A stretch of 64,000 bases of DNA, taken from Hymenopus coronatus. Its lineage: Eukaryota; Arthropoda; Insecta; Mantodea; Hymenopodidae. A model generated the notes under the pieces. The model saw nothing but the letters and a program-made list of their open reading frames with translations. It was not told the DNA's origin and made no database searches. The DNA lies in the NCBI GenBank assembly GCA_030762935.1, contig CM060890.1, positions 62,312,765 to 62,376,764 of the forward strand. Reading direction: 5' to 3'. Made by a program: the position numbers and the translations under genes. Shown in pieces: positions 56,913 through 64,000 of the stretch (position 1 is its first letter; each line of letters begins with the position of its first letter).

Positions 56913-57304
56913 GATTTAGGCGAGAAACTGCGACCGGTGCGTCGCTAATTCACTAGCGAATTTGTATAGTTTTCACCTGTAGTTCAAGATAGAATTACCA
57001 GGGCATCGGGAAGACGGAAGGCAGTATCAACGTTATCCTTCTTCACTTTAACTGTATATTGTAGAAAGCATCCCTGGCATCGCTCTATGAGCGTTAAAAA
57101 TAATAAGCACAGACAAATGGCATTTATAACTACAACTACCTTAACAAGCAAACGCTAACATATTCATTGCTCTTTAACTTCAAATTGAACAATGTTTACT
57201 AAATGTGATAATTTTAATTGTTTTCTCACAGAAAGCGTGTGTAGGACAGGAGTTGGATAGATAATCAAACTAACGTCTCAAAGTACTTTTTGACATAAAA
57301 GCCT
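56913..57304. other. Unassigned DNA with an element-3 tail fragment
   Basis: 57215-57272 carries AATTGTTTTCTCACAGAAAG and TGTAGGACAGGAGTTGGATA, the tail of element-3 in minus orientation, without the tRNA-like part. The rest is unrecognised. Confidence 0.55.
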
Positions 57305-58160
57305 TCTCTTCTAAGGACTATGTACAACGTACATAGTTGGTAGAGAAGGCCTTGTATTCCACTAAAAAATTCGATGTCGAGATTTCACCGAAGGATATGT
57401 TTTGAGACACTTTGAATCTATAAAAACCACTTTTAGAAAAAAAATTCGTTTGTGTCTGGATGTGTGTGAGGGATAGGGGGGACTAGCATAGCTCTGAAAC
57501 GAAAAGTCCGTTAAATACTAAACTTGGCATGTTAAGTTCAGTATCTTTCAAGGATGCGGCACGAAGATTTTCAAGAAAATCCGCCAACCACCGATATTCC
57601 AACATGGAATGCTTATCGAACATTTTTATGTACTCAGAAGTGGCTTTAACATATGTTTAAGAATTGATGGAACAAACAAAGTGTACATTTTGAACTTTTT
57701 GGAAACAGCCTCTGAAGATTTCTTCGTTCTGGATGATTTTGGGCAACTGGTAAATCGTAAGAGATAGACAAAACCTTAAAATAGAAAAAAATATAGATCT
57801 TGTCAAAACATGTTTATGTCTTATACATTTTTGTAGAGTCAACGGTTTTCAAGAATGTCCTTGTTATTGGTTTCAATTACTTATACTTTTCTGAAATGGG
57901 AAGTCATCTTTCGTTTCATATGTATTTTGCCTTACTCTAGCTATTCAAACAGAACCGAATTTCAATTGTTTTGCATGCCGATAGCTTTAACAATATTTGA
58001 CTACCGCGTTAACTTGCGTAGCAAATAATAAGAGGGCTTTGTTAATTTTATCCTGATTAGCATAACGTCGATAAATGAATAATTTTTGTGGAAATAGTTT
58101 ATTTGCAGAATACGCAGAGGAAGTTCATGTGAATAGAACATATCAGTTCTTTCAAATTTT
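57305..58160 (+). mobile_element. Family P repeat, near full length
   Basis: Left end TCTTCTAAGGACTATGTACAA with TACATAGTTGGTAGAGAAGG; right end CGCAGAGGAAGTTCATGTG and AACATATCAGTTC. The TG seed reads TGTGTCTGGATGTGTGTGAG. Confidence 0.86.
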
Positions 58161-58288
58161 AAAGGCTATTTCAACTATAGGTACTCTTAAGTTACATTTC
58201 ATAGTGCTCCCGTTACTAAGGGAACTATGGTCCAAAAAAAAAAGAGTTATGGTAACACACATTCATTTAAAACTATGTGAGAGCGCGC

Positions 58289-58290
<2 letters not shown>

Positions 58291-58322
<32 letters not shown>

Positions 58323-58537
58323 GTATTTAACTCCAAATTTTACTACATGTGACCGTAGGCAATGACACTGGTGAGATGTGAAATGAAGGTGGAGTACTGG
58401 TGGAATGCGATGAAAGCAGAGAATCCGGAAAAAACCCACCCCAGCATCGCTTTGTTCCACATGCGGTCATCTGTGATTGAACCCGCGTCTCCTTGGTGAG
58501 AGGCGAGTTGCCTAATTACTAGGCTTCGGCGCGCCAA
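58291..58537 (-). mobile_element. SINE-1a with long poly-A tail
   Basis: The T run at 58292-58321 is the poly-A tail on minus. The body CACTGGTGAGATGTGAAATG, GGAATGCGATGAAAGC and GGGTTTTTTCCGGATTC follows, then the head with AATTAGGCAACTCGCCTCTC. No clear target-site duplication. Confidence 0.87.
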
Positions 58538-60369
58538 AGAGCGAGAGGATGATGAGCTGGTCGTTATCTAAAAAAGAGTCCTAAATCACTACAACTAATT
58601 CAACCAAAGAAGCGAATAAGAATAATTACATCCCTTAAATATGAAATACTTGCTGTTAATAATGGTTCTTTTTACCTCAATGACATTCAGTTACATCCTA
58701 TAAACTACACAGTTCTCCTACTCAAACAATTACAGCTCAACTAGAAGAGAGAATTTCGTTCTGCACCATTAAACCAAACTTGTCAGCTTGGTGACACATT
58801 AATTTTAGCAGCAACAAAAGATTACACTCTGTTTATTGTCCTGAATGTGCAGTGATCTAGCATTATCGAAACCCTGAATATTCCATTAAACTTAAGCATA
58901 AAGAGGGCGTACATGCTATTGTGGCCTCAAGTGCACATTATGTAACAGGATTTCTAGCTCATTTCTTGCTTGCTGCTGCCAAGCGACTGCACGAGTTTTC
59001 CAGTGTTTTTGATCAGAGCGTTTTGGCAGCAAAGAGCTTTAGCGTTGGAATCAGTAACACATTTGAATCCTTTCCAAAGCTGGATCGATAGGGGTGGGTG
59101 GGTGGGTAGCGGAGCCATTACAATGGATGAAGAGGCAAACCAAATATATTGTGCCTGGCTTCCTTTCAATCTCTTATTCACCATGTTTAGATATTTGTTT
59201 TATGCATTTGCAGGATAAAAACGCGTGTATATTTATAAAAGTTAAAACTATCTTAAGAATTATTTCCGAAAATTTATATAATTATACCTCTCTAATTATA
59301 AACAGCAAAGAGAAGCAATATCTGCATTCCTTAAAGGGACTAAGCTGCCTGAACATACGCAAATTACACCTTAAGTGAGTTAAATTACCACTGCTGCTAG
59401 GAGTATTCAATTGTTTATTCAAAAATTTGTAGAAATTATTCTATAAATCATGGTTATTAATTCAAGTGGTTATTTACATTAATAGCTCATCTGGTTGAGT
59501 CTATAAAAATAATTACTTTCAGCAGAAAAGTAACAAAACTTAGTCTTAAAACATGTGAATTCATGTAACTTTTTTCTGATACTGCTTGCAATACATAATT
59601 ATACTTTTTCATGCTTGTTCTTAATAAAATTGACTCTTCTTAACCTGAATTATTTAACAATCATACAATTTCAGTATAAATTAAAAAAGAAAAATGTATT
59701 TAAAAATTCTAAAAAGTAAAAATGTGGAAAATTTGCAATGTTGTTGCTTTCTTAATATGATCAATATATACTATATCAACACGATTGCGATTCTGAAAAT
59801 TTAATTGTACGTAGTACATATGTGCTGAAAATTTCAGCTTTCCAACTCTCATACTTTCTGAGAAATATACATAAATATCAAAAAAACTTAATTTATACAA
59901 ATGTAAAACGGGGCATTGCATAACAGCTTAAAAAGAACTGCAGGCTAGCATTTAAATTCTGTTTAAATTGATTAAAGCTCTCTTATCTTCCCAAATGTAT
60001 ACATTTTCTGAAACTAGAAATAAAGAGGTTTTATTGGTGTTTAAAAAAGATGTTAGTTTTTACCATTTCAGAGTTCCTTGTCCCTTTAAACAAAGCTCTT
60101 CGACACCTATAGGAAAAAATGGTAATGGACATCGTTTATATAGCTTCATTATTGCCGCTGTCTTTCCTAGCTTTATTTTTTAGTGTTTTCTTTATGGTTC
60201 CTATGATGTAATTAAATTAGTTGAGTTTATTGTTAAACAGACTCACATGTCATTTCGGTTTCATTTGTTCCATACTTTTATTTTCTATAATTATTTTGGA
60301 CCCAGACCGGATGAATAAATGCCATGACTTTTATTTTCTCAATTGCAATTTCCATACTACATATTTTTT
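58538..60369. other. AT-rich DNA, no gene seen
   Basis: Overlapping short frames at 58954-59378 on both strands have no recognisable relatives; a GGGTGGGTGGGTGGGT stretch sits at 59092-59108. No repeat found over 1.8 kb, the longest quiet block in the second half. Confidence 0.4.
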
Positions 60370-60740
60370 ATATTAATATTAATTTGTATGTCATTCTTTG
60401 AAGCTCAGTTTCTTTTTTCACTATTATGGTTAGGTAATCTGCGAAAACCATTGTATTTACTATTTTTGTTCCCAAATTAATTCCTCCTATTAATTTTTGC
60501 TTCCGTGACCTGATCATGTTATTAAAGTGTAGATTAAAAAGAGTAGCTGATATTGAGAAACTTCTCTAACTTTTGAAATTGTTACTGCTTCTCGTTTTAT
60601 ATTCATTATAGTTTTGCATACAACTTTAGAATTATATTTATTAAGTTTTCTTGTTTCTCTTTTGTCTTCTAATGCTTTTCAGAATTTTTCTCTAAGAATC
60701 TTATCAAAGGCTTTGTTTTAATCTATAAAGGGAATGTGTT
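60370..60740 (-). pseudogene. Reverse transcriptase fragment with FADD changed to FADY
   Basis: On minus, KAFDKILREK (AFDK at 60700-60711) is the end of palm box A of a LINE reverse transcriptase. A worn YAKTIM-type stretch, SKVREV and NTMVFADYLTIIV follow in the expected order. The palm motif lies at 60434-60445, with the second aspartate replaced by tyrosine. Several frame changes make this a dead remnant. It differs from the LINEs at 23, 27, 37 and 52 kb. The exact clade cannot be read. Confidence 0.7.
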
Positions 60741-61048
60741 TTTGAGCAATGCTGTCCTCAGATACACATCCGGACCTTTTTCTAAAATGAGACCTGGAAG
60801 TCTCAAAATGTTCGTGTCGCATCCTTGGGAGATAAAATACTTATATATCAAGTTTGGTATTTAACGGTATTTAAGTATTTAGCTGTCCACAGACACACAA
60901 ACACACGCGGATTTTTTTTTCTAAAAATGCTCTTTATGGATTGAGGGGTCTGACAGATATGTTTCCAGTAAAATCTCGGTATCGAACTTTTGGGTGGAAT
61001 TCAATAATTTCTCTAACATACATAGTACGTGTAGAGAGAGTAAAAAGG
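60738..61048 (-). mobile_element. Family P fragment, hairpin side
   Basis: Two pieces of the same region seem joined. CTGTCCTCAGATACACATCC comes first, then the ordinary order from TTCGTGTCGCATCCTTGGG to ACATAGTACGTGTAGAGAGAG. Confidence 0.75.
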
Positions 61049-61365
61049 TTTTTATCGAAAAAGAATATATTTTTTGGATTTTCGATTACAGACTATAGGA
61101 GAGATAAGTTAACTGCTTTATGTGGAGTTGGGATCATATAGCGATGAAGCTTCAAGTTTACAACAAAAATACGAAAATTAATGAAAAAATGTCAAATGTG
61201 TATTGAAAACATGTATATTTTAAATAGACAAAATGTGTAATAACACCACAGAAATGATGACCGAAGAAGATGCCTAAGAAAAAACAATGTTGAAATTGAT
61301 CAATAAGAACGAAATAAATTTGCTGGGGTCATGGAGAAGAAGACATCACAATGCAAAGTTTGGAA
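61049..61365. other. Unassigned DNA
   Basis: AT-rich spacer; its first bases (AAAAGGTTTTTATCGAAAAAG) resemble the junction next to the family P copy at 44434. Confidence 0.4.
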
Positions 61366-61672
61366 AGGTGGAGTCAGACAGAAAAATGCAATACCATAGG
61401 TTGTATTTGAACCACAGATATCCTGGACCCTGTCTAGTTGCTCTAACCACTAAGCTACCATTACAACATGCCATCACGGCATTAAATTCCCCAACTGACT
61501 CGCATTTTTCTGGTAAACCACAGGAGATCTCTCATTATTTTCTGACGATATACCCTAATGATCGCTTGCAATGTTGTGTGCACTTTAAGTCCCGGATGTC
61601 ATTGTTCGACCAACTGTAGGTCAATCATCAATTAATTGTTCTTCCACATTAGCCGTGTGCAGTGAATTAATT
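61366..61672 (-). mobile_element. Element-3, third copy, worn
   Basis: On minus the tRNA-like part (about 61391-61465) includes TAGCTTAGTGGTTAGAGCAA and a B box GGTTCAAATAC. It is preceded by CATTAGGGTATATCGTCAG. Tail pieces ATTAATTGTTCTTCCACATT and GTGGAGTCAGAC flank it, with the left tail mostly deleted. Confidence 0.72.
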
Positions 61673-61859
61673 GATAAAAAATCGAAATATTATAATTGAA
61701 CAATAAGAAGAAACTAAATTAACTGAGACCTTGTATGAGAAGAAAACACTAAGAGCGCGGTTGAAGGAATTAATGGAAAACAGCTGGGGGTAGAGAAATA
61801 CTGAAACATACAAGATTTCAAGTGAGGCCTTAGACATTAAACTATAAACAATCGAATGT
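61673..61859. other. AT-rich spacer
   Basis: Nothing recognised. Confidence 0.4.
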
Positions 61860-62725
61860 CTTTTTTTTATTTTCTCTACACAAACTATGTACATAATATA
61901 TAGAGAAGGTATTGTATTGCACCCAAATATTTTATACCAAGATTTCACTGGAAATATATGTTTTGAGACTCCCTGAATCCAAAAAAGTATTTTTAGAATG
62001 TATGTGATGTGTGTGCGTGTCTGTGGACAGATAGTTCAAAAACTAAAAGTCTGTTAAATACCGAGCTTGCTTTTAAGTTTAGTATCTCCCAAGGATGAGA
62101 CACAAAGATTTTAAAAAAATTCCTCCCACTCCCAACTACCTTTTACATTCATGTCCAACATTTTGATTTTCTCAAAAATTGCTCTAGCAACTTTGATTAA
62201 AATTTCATAATTTCGATATTTACATGAAAAATAAAATGTATACCTTGCATTTTCTGGGAATAGCCTCTGAAAAACATCATTCTTCTAGATGAACTTTGCG
62301 AAATTTTGTATAACTGCTAAACCGTAAGGGATAAATAAAAACTTAGGTACTGAACAAAATAATGTACAGCTCGTTAAAACTCACAATTTAAGTTATATGC
62401 ATTTTTTTTCCTGCAATTGGACGTTTTTAAGGTATCTCTTGTTATTGATTTCAGTTTTAAATACTTTTCTCATATGGGAACTTGTCAAAACCTGACCACG
62501 CATAGAATTGGATTTCTATGCCATAGTAACAACATTTTTAGTCGTTTGAATGTTTGCTTTAGCCTAGTGTATGCTCTTATTTCCCTGCTAGCTATAAAGA
62601 ACCAAGAATAAAAAAAAAAAAAAAACAATTATTTCCGCTAATGTTTATGTTTATTAGTATGAAGTAGATAGAAGAATAAGCTTATTAACAATAATTTATT
62701 ACAGAGGTGTGGAGAAGAATTTCTT
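61860..62725 (+). mobile_element. Family P repeat, near full length
   Basis: From TTATTTTCTCTACACAAAC and TATGTACATAATATATAGAG to TTACAGAGGTGTGGAGAAG. The A run at 62609-62624 lies in the right third. Confidence 0.86.
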
Positions 62726-62764
62726 ATGGTACGTTAACAACCTAAACCTGGTTGGTCATAAGCA

Positions 62765-62878
62765 AGCAAGTAAGTAATAATTTTCTCGATTACCATTAAA
62801 TAAATAGAGGAATAAGCTTTTTGACAATTTATTATAGAGATGTAGAGAAAGTCATGTGAATGTAAAACATCAGACTTT
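62765..62878 (+). mobile_element. Family P right-end fragment
   Basis: AGCAAGTAAGTAATAATTTTC, ATAGAGGAATAAGC and GATGTAGAGAAAGTCATGTG repeat the last 110 bases of the family right after a full copy, as also seen at 50790-50937. Confidence 0.8.
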
Positions 62879-63084
62879 ATCATAGGAGCTCTAGTCTCTT
62901 CTTTTTTTGTTTCTTAAATAAAGTTCCAGAGTCTGGTCGGGACTCCTTAGGTTGAAGAGAATTTTTGGTGCTCAAAATTTATATTATATTTTGATAAAAA
63001 TGGGAAGATTAAATCAATGATTACTTTGCCTTATGCTGTATGCCTTATTTCTAATGTCCTAACTTTTTACTGTACTTGCTGTTT
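62879..63084. other. Unassigned DNA
   Basis: Nothing recognised. Confidence 0.4.
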
Positions 63085-63185
63085 TCTCCCCATACACACA
63101 CATTTATACATTTCACAAACATACAAACATCCATACCCAAGGCGGGACTAGAACCCACCATCCCCTACGCCACGAATCACCAAAG
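63085..63185 (-). mobile_element. Possible tRNA-derived SINE head
   Basis: On minus, GGTGGGTTCTAGTCCCGCC is a B-box sequence. It is followed by TTGGGTATGGATGTTTGTATG and a TG-rich tail (about 63085-63120). No second copy in the window, so this rests on the B box and tail layout. Confidence 0.45.
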
Positions 63186-63925
63186 CGAGTTTCTTAATGA
63201 AAATGACGTTTATTGGGTTACTTAAGACAGTCTGTTCGTTTCCAGTTCATATGGATACTCGAAACCAGGCCTTGTTTCATTCTTTTCCTTCCATAGGCAT
63301 GATCCCGCTTCTCATTCGTTTCAAGTTCCATCAGAACCTGCGTTTTATTTATCACTCTCTTCTCTCCTAGAGTATTACCGCAGCAGATTCCGATTTTCAT
63401 CTCTTTTCCTCGCTGGTAACTTTTATTTCTCCCTTTCTAAGTTCCTTTGCCCCTCCCCTGTAAATATATCTGGATTTTCTTGAGAATAAAAACTCTTCTT
63501 TTCCAGTTCTTCCTCTTGTCTCCCCCAGTTGCATTTCTTATACCATTTTCTTTCTTCTCTTAAATCTCCTCCCTAGCTGATCCCACTGTTCTTGCTGCAA
63601 TTTGCGTTCTAGGCCAATGGTGGCCCCATCCTGTGGCCGTTGCCCTCAGAATGTCACGATTGTTTGTTTACTACGACTTGCGTTGGGCCAGATTTATTTC
63701 TAGAGAACAAAACGCTCTGCCAAAGAAATTCGCAAATTGCAGTGCTTCCAGAGAGTAATTACTGTTTGTAGAAAGGAGAACAGCAAGGACAAAATCTATG
63801 CTACAGTATGTTGGTGTGTGCACATATAAAGCAACTTAAAGTAACCAGAACTGCAGTGGCATACATAAAATAAACTCTTTCAATCGTACATAAAAACTGT
63901 AACACATAATAATGTTATCCTAATT
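63186..63925. other. Unassigned DNA with pyrimidine-rich half
   Basis: 63230-63560 is strikingly C/T-rich on plus (G/A-rich on minus). It gives Glu/Lys-rich minus-strand readings, including a 60-codon frame at 63218-63400. It may be a worn transposon C-terminus, but no motif is decisive. Confidence 0.35.
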
Positions 63926-64000
63926 TTTACTTTCTGTACGCGTAATATATACATAGTAGGTAGAGAAGGTATTGCATTCCACCCTAAAATTCGATGTCCT
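63926..64000 (+). mobile_element. Family P repeat, cut by the window end
   Basis: Left end TTTTTACTTTCTGTACGCG, then ATACATAGTAGGTAGAGAAG and GCATTCCACCC. It continues past the window. Confidence 0.88.

Noticed and set aside
63218..63400. 60-codon minus-strand protein
   Set aside because: Charged composition follows from the C/T-rich plus strand, and no motif or neighbouring exon supports it.

Overview
This is a non-coding, AT-rich stretch of a large animal genome. There is no operon structure, no gene-dense region and no complete protein-coding gene I can support. The contents are almost entirely interspersed repeats, decayed transposon genes, tRNA-derived SINEs, microsatellites and one tandem satellite array. 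The mix of retroelements points to an arthropod. It includes LINE reverse transcriptases whose C-terminal RTDVGKxSFVNRTIxxWNELP stretch is, from memory, like LINEs common in insects such as cockroaches and stick insects, plus several tRNA-headed SINEs. A polyneopteran-like insect is my best guess, but that is inference from remembered families and not a database result.

Layout. 1-7 kb: a degenerate Tc1-type transposase, a 110-bp direct repeat on either side of it, and two CpG-rich unidentified islands. 7-14 kb: the first cluster of the dominant repeat, here called family P (about 0.85-1.0 kb, hairpin end, about 30 full or partial copies), partly as back-to-back inverted copies. 14-20 kb: SINEs and plain AT-rich DNA. 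20.16-21.70 kb: a 102-bp tandem array open in frame on both strands, with a 3-unit higher-order duplication. 22-28 kb: one family P copy, two LINE 3' fragments and a GC-rich island with a good splice-donor match. 28-47 kb: family P copies in both orientations, SINEs, an RTE-like LINE fragment and one cysteine-rich candidate exon near 43.3 kb. 47-64 kb: further family P clusters, including a nested locus at 51.7-54.9 kb where a LINE and a tRNA-containing element interrupt one family P copy.

How it fits together. By a hand tally, family P covers roughly 19 kb, close to 30% of the window. It has no conserved reading frame. One end folds into a hairpin around the palindrome ACTATGTACATAGT, and both ends share ACTTTCTCTACA in inverted orientation. 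That suggests a non-autonomous DNA transposon, or another hairpin-ended element, mobilised in trans. LINE and SINE insertions into family P copies give a relative order: family P is older, and the LINE and SINE insertions are younger. The most unusual items are family P itself, the inverted family P pairs, the tRNA-like element with inverted flanking tails, and the two-strand-open 102-bp array. All coordinates of repeat edges were read by eye and may be off by 10-30 bases.
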